DNA of 64,000 nt from assembly GCA_006386115.1 (NCBI GenBank), contig VFIW01000008.1, forward strand, positions 248,001-312,000, read 5' to 3'. The notes beneath the pieces were generated by a model that saw nothing but the letters and a program-made list of their open reading frames with translations, had not been told where the DNA came from and did not search any database. This document shows positions 39,510-49,304 of this stretch, piece by piece. The first letter of the stretch is position 1. Every line of letters begins with the position of its first letter. This DNA is from Globisporangium splendens. Its lineage: Eukaryota; Oomycota; Peronosporomycetes; Pythiales; Pythiaceae. The position numbers were made by a program, and so were the translations under genes.

Positions 39510-42500
39510 AGACGACAAATGGAGGTGGAGCAGTCAGGCGCCAGAAAAAGACTGTCTCCTTTGCCATCGACGACGACAAGGTTCGCGATGGCGTTGACAA
39601 GAGTGAATGGAAGAGGAACAGACACCCTTCCCAAGACAAGAAGACCAGCAAGAGAAGTTTTTCGCCAAGAGTTTTGAGTTCCCCTGATCAAGGTACAAGT
39701 GGTGATGACGAAGGGAGTGTCCAAGCACAAGACATTCCAAACGAGTTTGTGAATATCGCGGTCTACAATGAAGAAGGTGACGTGGATGTAATCCGTCACG
39801 TGAAGATTGAAAATCCTCCAAGTTCAGTCGAAGAATTGATTTCCTTGCCATCAATGAGCAAGAAGACACTGGAGCGCAGCCTAGCGAGAGGCGATATTGC
39901 GCAGGTGTGTGTGATCGTCGAAATGGTCGACGAAGGCTTCGTCAACACAGCATCGAGTGCGGATGCAGATGTGTTGGACGAAAAGACACGGAGGGAAAGG
40001 TTCGAGGAGCAGTCGTGGGACGCCCTCAAGAAGAACCCCGTGTATGTGCTTGCCAGGGAATATGAAGACATTTTTCCTGACAAGGTGCCGGACGAATTGC
40101 CATTCGACAGAGGCATTCGTCATGAGATTGATGTACTTCCTGGCACGAAGTACTGCATCACAAGACAGTGGCCGTTCCCAAAGGAACAAGTCGAGGCGAT
40201 CGACGAGTTCTTTGCGCAACGTGCTAAGGCTGGTCATGTGCGAGAGAGCAAGTCTCCGCATTGCAGCCCCACTTTCTGTGTGAAGAAGGCAACTGGAGGT
40301 TGGCGCATTGTTAATGCTTTCAACAAGCTGAACGACGCGGCAATTCCAGCCCAGACTCCGGTTCCACGCAAGGACATGATCCTTGATGGAATGGTCGGCA
40401 GCACCGTCTTCAGTGCTATCGATCTGAAAGATGGGTTCTATCAGATTCGAATGCGCGAAGACGATGTCCCACTAACCGCAGTAAGCACCCCGAGTGGTAT
40501 GCTATGGGAATGGTTAGTGATGCCACAGGGACTGAAGAATGCTCCTGCGACCTTCAATCGAATGGTCACGAACGTTCTTCGTCCTCTGCGAACATTTGCA
40601 CCAAGTTACTTGGACGACATTTTCGTTCATAGTAAGGCCACGAATGGGAAGTCTGATGTCGATGTTCATCTCGATCATCTTCGTCAAGTCTTCCAGGTCG
40701 TGCGTGAGAACAAACTCTACGCTAACTTGAAGAAGTGCATGTTCTTCTCCCCCGAGATCCCTGTTCTCGGTTGTTTTGTGGGCAAGAGCGGTGTTCGAGT
40801 CGATCCGGAGAAGGTCAAAGCTATTGACGATTGGCCAGTGCCAAAGAACGTCAAACAGCTACGACAATGGTTGGGTCCAGCCAACTACTTGCACAAGTAC
40901 ACGCGCAATTATGCAGCGTTGGTGCAACCCCTCACACAGCTCTTGAAGAAAGACGTTGAGTGGGAGTGGTCGAAAGACCATGAGACGGCATTCGAAGAAG
41001 TCAAGAGGAGTCTTCGAGAAGCTCCTGTGTTGGCTCTGCCAAACCACGACAAGCCGTTCCACGTCGTCTGTGATGCGAGCGATTATGCCATCGGTTGCGC
41101 ATTGATGCAACACGGTGATGAGGGTCATGAGCGAGTTGTGTCGTATCAGTCACGACAACTCCGACCCGCAGAGCGGAACTACCCAGTTCATGACAAGGAA
41201 CTTCTGGCGATGAAGTATTCTTTGGTCAAGTTCCGTGTGTATCTGCTTGGCGAGGAGCGCTTTGCTATTTACACTGATCACGCATCTCTGCGTACGGCAG
41301 TGAAGACTCCTCATTTGTCGCAAAGAATGGCGAGATGGTTCTCCTTCTTTGCAGAGTACAACTCTGTTGTACACTGCAAACCAGGCAAAACGAACATCTT
41401 AGCCGATGCGCTGTCAAGACGTCCGGATTACGATCCGAAGACCAAGAGTGAAGACACGGACGGAGCGTGTCGACTCTGTGAAGATGTTCAAGCGATCGCG
41501 GTGCGAGCTGCGACTGCAGTGCGAGAAGAGATCGTCGAAGGGTACAAGTCTGACGAAACATGTCAGGACTTGTTGAAGTACTTCAAAGACCCTTCGGACA
41601 AAGCACTGCAAGGTCTTCCGTCGCGCACAAGATCGCGAGTTCACCGCTTCCGAGTACTCAACGGGCTGTTGTACTATGCGGTCGAACAAGGGGATACAGC
41701 AAGGATTGTTGTTCCCAACGACGAAGGTCTGCGTCATCGACTCTTGTATGAGTACCATGACGGTCCTTCGGGTGGCCATCTCGGACGTGAGAAAACGTTT
41801 CTCAGTCTTTCCCGGGATTACTACTGGCCACACATGTACAAGTGGGTGCGCAAGTATGTGAGGACTTGCGAGGCCTGCCAACGAGTGAAACCCTCTGGTT
41901 CCACGCAGGCACCACTTCGTTCATTGGCTGTCCCATCGGACAGTTGGAAGTCTGTGAGTATGGATTTCATATTCGGACTTCCTCGAGACACACATGGACG
42001 CAATGGCATCCTTGTGTATGTGGACCGATTCAGCAAGATGGTTCATCTTGCGCCTGTTTCGGACAAGATCTCTGTTGAGAAGACTGCCAAGGTCTTTGTA
42101 GACGTCGTATTCCGTCTACACGGACTACCAGTCAAGATCGTGTCTGACCGTGACACCCGTTTCACGTCCAAGTTCTGGCGTGCACTGTTTGGACTTCTGG
42201 ACACCAAGCTATCCATGTCAACAGCGGCACACCCTGAAACGGACGGTCAAACAGAGCGAGTGAATCGCGTCCTCGAAGACGTGTTGCGCAGCTACGCAAC
42301 GTCTTTCAAAGAGTGGAGCGACTATCTCCCTCTTGCCGAGTTTGCGTTGAACAACTCCACGCATGTCTCGACAGGTCACTCTCCATTTTATGTGAACTAT
42401 GGCATTCATCCTCGAGTGCCTGCTTCCGTAATGGGTGAGGTCTCTACCTTAAGTGGGGGAGGGACTCCGGCTCATGGAAACAAGCCGAAGTCGTCTTACG

Positions 42501-43651
42501 ACCTGAATGCTGCTTCCGAGTTGAAAGCAAATTTTGACTCGATGAAACCCCTCGACGACCTAACAAGTCGTGAAGAGCAGCAAGTCGATGACTTTATTGT
42601 GAGGAGACAAGCCGTTGTGAGGTTTGTTCGAGACGCAATTGCAAAGGCTCAGGATCTGCAAAAGGAACAAGCAGATAGGAGCGGAAGGAAGAACAAGCAA
42701 GTATATAAGATCAATGATCTTGTATTACTTAGCACGACTAATCTACCTGAACACGCAGTGTCTAACTTGGGGAGTTCGAAACTTCTGCCAAGATATATTG
42801 GACCGTTCAGGGTAGTTAAATGCAATGGTGATGCATACACACTAGACATTCCTAAACGCATGCGACTACACCCTACGTTCTACGTAGGTCGACTAAAGCC
42901 TTACCTTCCAAGTGGGTCAGCGAACCCTATAGAGCCCTTGACGGATGATCAAGTTGATCCTGAAGTCGCTCCACCAGCTCGCGAAGAGTCTGTAACTCAT
43001 CGCCATGGAGCTTCTTCTCGGCATAAAGGCGCTGAAGCACATCAAAGGACTCGTCCTTCATTGTCTCCAACGCGAGAAGGCGACCATGATACTCCTTCCG
43101 AAGTATCTCAAGAGAAGTCCCTGCCTCTTCCACAGAGCGCAGTAGACGTTCGTGATACGCATCGCGAGCTTTCTCAGCCTTCTGGAGTCGTTCAAGCTCG
43201 GCTTGAATCTTCTCGAACCTCTGTTCGAAACGTGACTCCATTGCCGAACGCTGGGCAAGACCATCGAAGAGCAAGTCGATCTTCGACTCATGTTCCTTCA
43301 ACCGGTCTTCGAGGCTTTCGCACCGGTCTTCGAGTACCGCGTTGCGAACTTCAAGAGCCTCGATCTGAGCGCGGTGAGCACTCTTCCACTTCCAGAGTCG
43401 CTCAATCGTTTTCGCGTTCAACCCCACCTCCTCTGATCGATCATCAGGGAGAGCGCCGTTGGATCGTTGAGTCGATAGTAGATCATAAGGATCGATCGAC
43501 TCGTCGTCGAGGAGAGAAGCAGTTGAACCGTCAACACTTCTACAGAGTTCGGTGGCGTGGATATCCACCGGACTCAGACACGTGGGAGCCTCGTCAGACA
43601 TTGGAGTCTGATGTTCCCGACGTGGTCCGCAGCTATGAGAACTGCTTGTAG
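39470..43651 (+). CDS. Gyp1-B pol: RT, RNase H, integrase, chromodomain (intact, 1393 codons)
   Basis: A single open frame covers an N-terminal linker, RT with YLDD at about residue 380, RNase H from about 527 (VVCDASDYAIGCAL), an integrase zinc site at about 756-800 (HHCC), the D, D, E core at about 830, 891 and 933, a GPY/F-like module (LLPRYIGPFRVVKCNG), a Ser/Pro/Arg-rich linker, and a C-terminal chromodomain at about 1334-1385 (WIVESIVDHK, YRVRWRGYPPDSDTWEP). The chromodomain probably directs integration to marked chromatin. No damage is visible, so the encoded enzyme may be active if expressed. The linker and chromodomain are opposite the antisense ORF. Confidence 0.92.
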   Translation: MRWPPCSQAVPILKTTNGGGAVRRQKKTVSFAIDDDKVRDGVDKSEWKRNRHPSQDKKTSKRSFSPRVLSSPDQGTSGDDEGSVQAQDIPNEFVNIAVYNEEGDVDVIRHVKIENPPSSVEELISLPSMSKKTLERSLARGDIAQVCVIVEMVDEGFVNTASSADADVLDEKTRRERFEEQSWDALKKNPVYVLAREYEDIFPDKVPDELPFDRGIRHEIDVLPGTKYCITRQWPFPKEQVEAIDEFFAQRAKAGHVRESKSPHCSPTFCVKKATGGWRIVNAFNKLNDAAIPAQTPVPRKDMILDGMVGSTVFSAIDLKDGFYQIRMREDDVPLTAVSTPSGMLWEWLVMPQGLKNAPATFNRMVTNVLRPLRTFAPSYLDDIFVHSKATNGKSDVDVHLDHLRQVFQVVRENKLYANLKKCMFFSPEIPVLGCFVGKSGVRVDPEKVKAIDDWPVPKNVKQLRQWLGPANYLHKYTRNYAALVQPLTQLLKKDVEWEWSKDHETAFEEVKRSLREAPVLALPNHDKPFHVVCDASDYAIGCALMQHGDEGHERVVSYQSRQLRPAERNYPVHDKELLAMKYSLVKFRVYLLGEERFAIYTDHASLRTAVKTPHLSQRMARWFSFFAEYNSVVHCKPGKTNILADALSRRPDYDPKTKSEDTDGACRLCEDVQAIAVRAATAVREEIVEGYKSDETCQDLLKYFKDPSDKALQGLPSRTRSRVHRFRVLNGLLYYAVEQGDTARIVVPNDEGLRHRLLYEYHDGPSGGHLGREKTFLSLSRDYYWPHMYKWVRKYVRTCEACQRVKPSGSTQAPLRSLAVPSDSWKSVSMDFIFGLPRDTHGRNGILVYVDRFSKMVHLAPVSDKISVEKTAKVFVDVVFRLHGLPVKIVSDRDTRFTSKFWRALFGLLDTKLSMSTAAHPETDGQTERVNRVLEDVLRSYATSFKEWSDYLPLAEFALNNSTHVSTGHSPFYVNYGIHPRVPASVMGEVSTLSGGGTPAHGNKPKSSYDLNAASELKANFDSMKPLDDLTSREEQQVDDFIVRRQAVVRFVRDAIAKAQDLQKEQADRSGRKNKQVYKINDLVLLSTTNLPEHAVSNLGSSKLLPRYIGPFRVVKCNGDAYTLDIPKRMRLHPTFYVGRLKPYLPSGSANPIEPLTDDQVDPEVAPPAREESVTHRHGASSRHKGAEAHQRTRPSLSPTREGDHDTPSEVSQEKSLPLPQSAVDVRDTHRELSQPSGVVQARLESSRTSVRNVTPLPNAGQDHRRASRSSTHVPSTGLRGFRTGLRVPRCELQEPRSERGEHSSTSRVAQSFSRSTPPPLIDHQGERRWIVESIVDHKDRSTRRRGEKQLNRQHFYRVRWRGYPPDSDTWEPRQTLESDVPDVVRSYENCL

Positions 43652-43757
43652 CGTCGCCAGGGGCGACACTACGACGACCAGAGCTACGGTTCGCTCTGTC
43701 GTCAGCGGGAGTTCTTCTTTCGGCACGAGCGTTGCCACGACGAAGAAGACGCTCCAT
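42927..43757 (-). CDS. Antisense coiled-coil ORF of Gyp1-B (276 codons, full length)
   Basis: It runs from ATG at 43757 (AACAAAATGG) to the stop at 42927 on the strand opposite pol. Residues about 1-100 are low-complexity and Arg/Ser/Asp-rich. Residues about 105-270 form a long heptad coiled coil introduced by KTIERLWKWKSAHRAQIEAL. The sense product of the same DNA is the pol linker and chromodomain. Conservation between B and the A/C version is higher in this antisense frame (about 65 percent, no gaps) than in the sense frame (about 45 percent over the linker), which points to selection on the antisense protein. The function is unknown, and any promoter would lie between 43758 and the 3' LTR. 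Confidence 0.75.
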   Translation of the reverse strand: MERLLRRGNARAERRTPADDRANRSSGRRSVAPGDATSSSHSCGPRREHQTPMSDEAPTCLSPVDIHATELCRSVDGSTASLLDDESIDPYDLLSTQRSNGALPDDRSEEVGLNAKTIERLWKWKSAHRAQIEALEVRNAVLEDRCESLEDRLKEHESKIDLLFDGLAQRSAMESRFEQRFEKIQAELERLQKAEKARDAYHERLLRSVEEAGTSLEILRKEYHGRLLALETMKDESFDVLQRLYAEKKLHGDELQTLRELVERLQDQLDHPSRAL

Positions 43758-44070
43758 TTTGTTCTCGTTCTCAAGACGAACAAATGTTCGCCATGAGTCT
43801 CTCTGGGCTGCGATGTGTTGGTTCGGATCATCGCGATCGTCGATCCGACGCCAACTGAAGAACCGCTCCTTGTAGAACTCGAGCTCCCCCTTCTCCTTCA
43901 GAATGGGAGAAATGTCAAAGAGTTCTGGAGCTGTCCGCTATCGCTTGGACGACGGACGTTCTTCTCGGTTCACTAGGTCACTTGGTCGCTTCATTGCCAA
44001 TTGCAAAGTGAACTGCTCCGAAAGGTCTGCAAAAGTACGCAAGGTATTTGTGACTTTAAGGAGGGGATGA
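43758..44070 (+). other. Gyp1-B region between antisense ORF start and 3' LTR
   Basis: This stretch of about 310 bp holds no sense frame I can support. It ends in the polypurine tract AAGGAGGGGATGA (44058-44070) next to the 3' LTR. It would contain the 5' leader and promoter of the antisense ORF if that is transcribed from the element. Confidence 0.6.
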
Positions 44071-44210
44071 TGTAATGGGCTATAACCAGCCATTACATGA
44101 AGGTGGATCTGTTCCCAGATCTAGTGTGCCATACACCACCTTCAACGTGCATTGTGGAGACACAAATAACAAAGGGATTGCAGTAATACAGTCCCCACAT
44201 GAACGTGTGA
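44071..44210 (+). repeat. Gyp1-B 3' LTR, truncated to 140 bp
   Basis: It begins TGTAATGGGC with the terminal hairpin and follows the Gyp1 LTR sequence up to GAACGTGTGA, where Gyp2-2 starts. The TGACGTCA and the palindromic repeats of the full LTR are therefore missing. Confidence 0.9.
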
Positions 44211-44745
44211 TGTAACGGGGTTACACTGTAACATGGTTACGCACTTGTGTTGCGCCACACAACCAAACCGAACCTTGCGGTACGTAGAGTACGCGCAACA
44301 AGTTTAAGACCGAACCATGAGGTTCGTCGTACTTGCTCGAACCTTCACGGTGGAGCCGGCAGCCAGTCTGAGTGACGGCGCCTCCGATTGGATATAATTG
44401 AACATGCATTTCATCCAATCACATAAGACAACTAGCGTTAGTCTTTCATAGCCACTCATTGCCCCATGGGGAGTAATTACACTTGAGATTGCTATTGTTC
44501 ATAGTTACATAAAGATAATCCAGGTTGTCCTACAGAGGGCAACCTCCAACAAATAAACAGTTCCATTTTTACCGTTAACTAAAGCCTTTGGTTATCGACG
44601 GTTACTCTATAGAGACCTATAGGTAACCGATTGTTGCACTGCAGGAAGCAGGCAACAGCTCTCGGAACAGAGTCCTTGAGAGAAGCGTTGCATACGCTTC
44701 CTCACACACGTACCGTGCTGCGTAACTCGGGAGTGTCCGGTTACA
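44211..44745 (+). repeat. Gyp2-2 5' LTR (535 bp)
   Basis: TGTAACGGGG...CCGGTTACA, with a terminal inverted repeat TGTAAC GGG GTTACA at 44211-44225. It matches 52112-52646 with few differences. Confidence 0.92.
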
Positions 44746-44747
44746 AC

Positions 44748-44765
44748 TGGTAGCACTTGTAGTCA
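44748..44765 (+). promoter_or_regulatory. Gyp2-2 primer binding site
   Basis: TGGTAGCACTTGTAGTCA begins 2 nt after the LTR. It complements a tRNA 3' end (...GTGCTACCA). Confidence 0.75.
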
Positions 44766-44817
44766 ATCTACGACCCGGCAGAGGTGACTGCCTGAATCGC
44801 TTCCTCAAGGATTCATA

Positions 44818-45978
44818 ATGGCGTCAATTGACCCTGCGCAGTTCCCGCACCTCTCGGCTGAACACCGGAGTGTGCTGACCCGAATGGCACAAGCGCTAGG
44901 CGACCAAGTCGCTCTAGACGTGCTCTCGGCGTCGCCGGAACAGCAAATCTTTCGACTCGAGCAGTTCGAGAACTTCTCGAACGCTCAGCGCCTCGAAGGA
45001 GAACGAAGTGCGCAAGCACAAATGCAAGCCACCGCAAGCTTGACCGCAGAGATGCTGCGCTCAGCTGCTGAGTCGCGCGAAGCGCTCGAGCGAGTGGTAT
45101 CTGTGGTTGCTGGTGCAGCCACGTCTTTGTCGAGTGCGGCTTCTGCGCCTCAGACACCCACGTCCCAAACTCCCCGCCCGAGAGCTGTCAAGATCGACGC
45201 TCCGAAATTCGATGGTGCGGATGGCGACAAGCTCATCCACTGGCTACTCGCCGTGGAGCGTTGCGCCAAGGCTCAGCTCATCGACAGCAACGAGCAGATG
45301 GTGTCTTACGCCATCTCGAACCTGCGCGGTCGAGCGTCGGAATGGGCATTCTCGACGCTGCTCGCCGATGAGTGTGCATTCGACACGTGGGATATTTTCC
45401 GTGCGAGAATCACCGCCATGTATCAGCCTCCGAACAACGAAGTGCTGTTGCAAGGTCGTTTCTTCTCCTTGAAACAAGGGAAGCTCTCACTGGAACGATA
45501 CATCCAGGAGATGAGAAGCCTGTGCGCGGCGATCACGACCAGTCCTTTGCCTGAGTCTGTGAAAGTGCCTGCGTTTCTCAACGGCCTCAACAGTGGACCA
45601 GCGCGTCAGGAGTTGTACCGACGCTTGCCGGCCACGATGGAAGATGCGATCCGCATTGCGCTCGTTGAGCAGCAATCGTTCAGAGTCAGCCGACCTGATT
45701 GGAACGCTGGCCGCCACAACGGTGCGCATCACAGCCACCGAGCAGTCACGAATGAGCGGCGCTTCCATGGTCCGACACCAATGGATCTCAGCAGCGCCGA
45801 AGTGACCTGCTTTAACTGTGGCAAGCGGGGACACTATCAGTCGAAGTGTCCCGCTCCAAGGCAGTCTGCTCCTCGCACTGGAAATCAGGCGAGGGACTAC
45901 CAAACGCCGCGCGGCAACCACGCTCACCGAGGTGGCAGATCCGCTGCGGCAAGAAAGGGAAACGGAATGTCTCAGTAG
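44818..45978 (+). CDS. Gyp2-2 gag (386 residues)
   Basis: This intact frame runs from ATG 44818 (TTCATAATGGCG) to TAG 45976-45978. It has an N-terminal helical region, a capsid-like domain with WLLAVERCAKAQL and LKQGKLSLERYIQ, a basic C-terminus and one CCHC knuckle near residue 331 (CFNCGKRGHYQSKC). The gag stop lies inside the frameshift hairpin. It is the only gag in the window with both a start codon and no internal stop. Confidence 0.92.
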   Translation: MASIDPAQFPHLSAEHRSVLTRMAQALGDQVALDVLSASPEQQIFRLEQFENFSNAQRLEGERSAQAQMQATASLTAEMLRSAAESREALERVVSVVAGAATSLSSAASAPQTPTSQTPRPRAVKIDAPKFDGADGDKLIHWLLAVERCAKAQLIDSNEQMVSYAISNLRGRASEWAFSTLLADECAFDTWDIFRARITAMYQPPNNEVLLQGRFFSLKQGKLSLERYIQEMRSLCAAITTSPLPESVKVPAFLNGLNSGPARQELYRRLPATMEDAIRIALVEQQSFRVSRPDWNAGRHNGAHHSHRAVTNERRFHGPTPMDLSSAEVTCFNCGKRGHYQSKCPAPRQSAPRTGNQARDYQTPRGNHAHRGGRSAAARKGNGMSQ

Positions 45979-46000
45979 AAGCGGGACGCTCTACTGAGAC
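45957..46000 (+). promoter_or_regulatory. Gyp2-2 gag/pol -1 frameshift signal
   Basis: The heptamer G_GGA_AAC (45957-45963) is in register with gag codons AAG GGA AAC. A 5 nt spacer is followed by an 11 bp perfect stem (45969-45979 with 45990-46000) and a 10 nt loop that could add a GCG/CGC pairing. A -1 slip enters the protease-RT frame, which overlaps gag from 45846. The same signal is conserved in Gyp2-1. Confidence 0.85.
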
Positions 46001-48091
46001 AGACTCTATAGCTTCGGCGTCGCCGACTACTAGAGTCGTGCAGATGGGAAGCTTAGTCCCAGGAGCTCTTGGCAACAAGGCTCCGAGTGAGATGTTGGTA
46101 TATAGCGCCGATGTGAAGGGCTATGAGAAGAAAATGACGGTTCTTGTTGACTGCGGTGCGTCACAGAACTTCGTCTCGAAGGGAGCTCTGGAACAGAGTC
46201 TGCAAGCGTATGAGCGACTTGTCCACAGTGGCAAGCGCGAGAAGATGATCGTACGTCTGGCCGATGGGTCGACAGTACACGCTGAAGGAATTCGAGTCGA
46301 ACTCTCTTTCAGTTTTTGCGACTTTGTTTGCAAAGAAACGTTCGTGGTACTAGCGATGGGGTCGAAGTACGACCTCATCCTAGGGATGCCTTGGCTGGCG
46401 AAACATCAGCCTTGGATCGATTGGCGAGCACGCACAATCGGAAGCTCCACCCCTTCCTCTGATGAAGAGCGAAGGTTGGGGGAAAATTTCCACGCTATGG
46501 ATGCGAGCTTTGAACACGCTGTGGCAGGGAGCCCAGCTAGAAGATGCGATGAGGCAGGGAGCCCAGCAAAGAGATCAACTGCGGCAGGTAGCCCAGTTTG
46601 TGCGGAAGCGCCAGAAAGTCCAGACGTGGACACTGGTGCGCAGGTGTGCGGCTCCAGAGCACCCGAGCCAGCCCCCGCAAGTGACAGCGACAGTACAGGT
46701 GTACACGCGTCAACCAGCTCGTACCACCCTGACGGTGCAGTACTGGAGCTCAGAACCGCGAGGTCGCGTGTTCGCATCAACCGACGAGGGCGACGCAAGT
46801 TGTCAGCTCGCGAGAGAGACAGTACATTGGCATCTGTTGCTGAGGAAACGGCCGCCTCGCATATGATTGCCCCATCTCTCAACGCAGCTGCAACTTCGCT
46901 GCGCGCCTTCGACAGGATCTCGGATCCGTCGATAGATCGCGCTCACGTTGACGTGACGCTCAGACGCGCGACACGCAGTCCGGAAGCAAACGCATCAGAC
47001 GAAGTGTTCTTCGCTGAATTTGCGGCGCTCCATGAGCTGCTGAGTACCGCTGAGGCGATTCTATCCCTCGAAGAAATGAGCTATGAGCTCTTTCTTACGG
47101 ATCTAGAGCGTGGTCAGATCCGCGAGATCGTCGTTCCGACTGCGTTCACGCGTAGCGAACTATGCACCTCGTCCACTGCGGATGAGAGTGTTTTGGAGCC
47201 AGACAAACAGAAACGGTTTGCTGCTCAGGATTGGGACACCGTGAAAGGCAGTCCATACTTTGACTTATTGTGGGAGTTCAAAGATGTGTTTCCCGACAAA
47301 GCGCCAAGTGCCCTGCCCGTTGATCGTGGCGTACGGCACGAGATTGACCTCGAGCCCTGGAGCAAATATTGCGTGACCAGACAATGGCCGCTGCCCCGCG
47401 AGCAGGTTGAGGCAATCGACGAGTTCTTCGCGAAACGAGCCCTCGCCGGTCATGTGAGAGAAAGCAAGTCTTCGCATAGCTCACCCACGTTTTGTGTGTG
47501 GAAAGCGACTGGTGGCTGGCGCATTGTTCACGCTTTCAACAAGCTGAACGCCGCCACCATTCCGGCACAAACGCCGATCCCAAGGAAGGATGTCTTGATC
47601 GACTCCATGGGCGGCTCGACAGTGTTCTCCGCACTGGATCTGATGGACGGGTTCTATCAGATCCTCATGCGAGAGAGTGACGTTCCCTTGACGGCAGTAA
47701 GCACACCCAGCGGGATGCTGTGGGAGTGGCTCGTTATGCTGCAAGGTTTGAAGAATGCACCAGCGACGTTCAATCGTCTGGTAACGCATCTTCTGCGTCC
47801 TCATCGTGCGTATGCGCCGAGCTATTTCGATGACATCTTCGTGCACAGTCGTGCCGAAGGAGATCTCAGTGCCGTTGACGTGCACAAGAGACACTTGCGC
47901 TCAGTGTTGCAGTGCTTACGAGACAACAGTCTGTATTGCAACCTGAAGAAGTGCATCTTTGGCGCCTCAGAGATACCGATCCTGGGCTGCTATGTTGGCA
48001 AAGCTGGCGTCCGCGCGGACCCAGAGAAGATCAAGGCGATCGCCGACTGGCCGATCCCAAAGAATGTCAAGGACTTGCGCAAGTGGCTTGG
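45961..48091 (+). pseudogene. Gyp2-2 pol part 1: protease and RT
   Basis: This frame is open from 45846 to 48209 without a useful start, entered by frameshift. Protease has DCGASQNF and YDLILGMPWL, and RT has YFDDIFVHS. Near 48086-48091 one copy of a CTTGG doublet is missing relative to Gyp2-1, a 5 bp deletion typical of slippage. It shifts the frame, so 48092-48209 is out of register. Confidence 0.85.
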
Positions 48092-48600
48092 CAAATTACT
48101 TGCACAAGTACAGCCACAACTATGCGGCAAGAGTCCGTCCGCTCACGCATCTCTTGAAAAAGGATGTGGAGTGGGACTGGACAAACGATGTCATGAATGC
48201 ATTCATTGACGTGAAGGAGTCGCTTGTTCGCGCTCCTGTCCTGGCGTTGCCGGACCACACGAAAGCCTTCAGTGTCGTGTGCGATGCCAGCGATTTTGCA
48301 ATCGGCTGTGCACTGATGCAGAAGGATGATGACGGCCATGAGCGCGTCGTATCATACCAAAGCAGACTGCTTAGAGCAGCTGAAAAGAATTATCCTGTGC
48401 ACGACAAGGAGCTGCTTGCGATCAAGTACGCCCTCTTGAAGTTCAGGGTCCACCTTTTGGGTGCGACACTGTTCGTTGTGTACACGGATCACGCGTCCTT
48501 GCGGACCGCGATTAATTCCCCCCATTTATCGCAGCGAATGGCGCGATGGCTTGCATTCTTCTCCGAGTTCAACTTTCGGGTCGAATACAAGCCGGGAAAG
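48092..48600 (+). pseudogene. Gyp2-2 pol part 2: RT end and RNase H
   Basis: This resumes after the 5 bp deletion in another frame: ANYLHKYSHNYAARV, then RNase H (VVCDASDFAIGCAL, KELLAIKYALLKFRV, YTDHASLRTAI). At 48594-48600 lies G_GGA_AAG, after which the conserved GNVLADALSRRPDY motif is found in the -1 frame. The 0 frame runs on to a stop at 48708. Confidence 0.83.
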
Positions 48601-49304
48601 GAAATGTTCTGGCGGACGCGCTCTCGCGCCGTCCAGATTACGAGTCGAGCGCTGACAGCAGCTCTGCCGCCCTGTGTTTGGAGTGCACTCCTGATCTCAT
48701 GCATCTGAGCATCAGTCGAGTGCAAACAAAGCTCAAGGACAATATTCAGTCGCTTTATGCAAAGGACGATGAATGTCGCTTGTTGATTGCTCACTTTGAC
48801 GGCTCGTCGAAAGAGTCATTGCCTGCCAAACTCGAGTCAAAGCTTGCTCGGTTTAGTTACCACGACGGGTTGTTGTGGCATCGACTGTCCAACTTTGATT
48901 ACCCGCGTGTGTATGTACCGCATGACCAGGATCTGAAACTTTCGATCCTGCATGAGTTTCACGGTGCACCAGCGAGTGGGCATCTCGGGCGTGAAAAGAC
49001 CTTCTTGCAAGTGTCTAATGTGTTTTGGTGGCCACACCAGTACAAATGGGTGGCCAATTATGTACGCTCATGCGAACAGTGCCAGCGCGTGAAGCCTGCG
49101 GGCAAGAACAAAGCGCCGCTGCATCCGCTGCCGATTCCGCAAGACTGCTGGAAGTCGATCAGCATGGATTTCGTCTTCGGTTTCCCGGAAGACAAGACGC
49201 GCAACACAGGCGTCGTCGTGTTCGTCGACCGACTGAGCAAAATGGTGCACGTTGCACCTGTGCGCAAGCATGTCAATGCGCAAGAGACGGCGTGCCTATT
49301 TTAG
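48600..49304 (+). pseudogene. Gyp2-2 integrase, first part
   Basis: This covers the integrase zinc site (HEFHGAPASGHLG, CEQCQ) and the first catalytic Asp (SMDFVFGFPED). It ends early because a run of five T in Gyp2-1 has four here (about 49299-49302), and the rest of integrase continues in the next frame. Confidence 0.83.

Larger units (their letters stand above)
37867..44210 (+). mobile_element. Gyp1-B: Ty3/Gypsy element between the inverted arms
   Basis: The 5' LTR and first codons of gag are missing, as Gyp2-1 begins there. The 3' LTR (44071-44210) is cut by Gyp2-2. The interior is otherwise complete, with the only unbroken pol frame in the window. From about 42735 onward it diverges strongly from Gyp1-A and Gyp1-C while upstream it is nearly identical, so its 3' module comes from another lineage. 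Confidence 0.92.
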
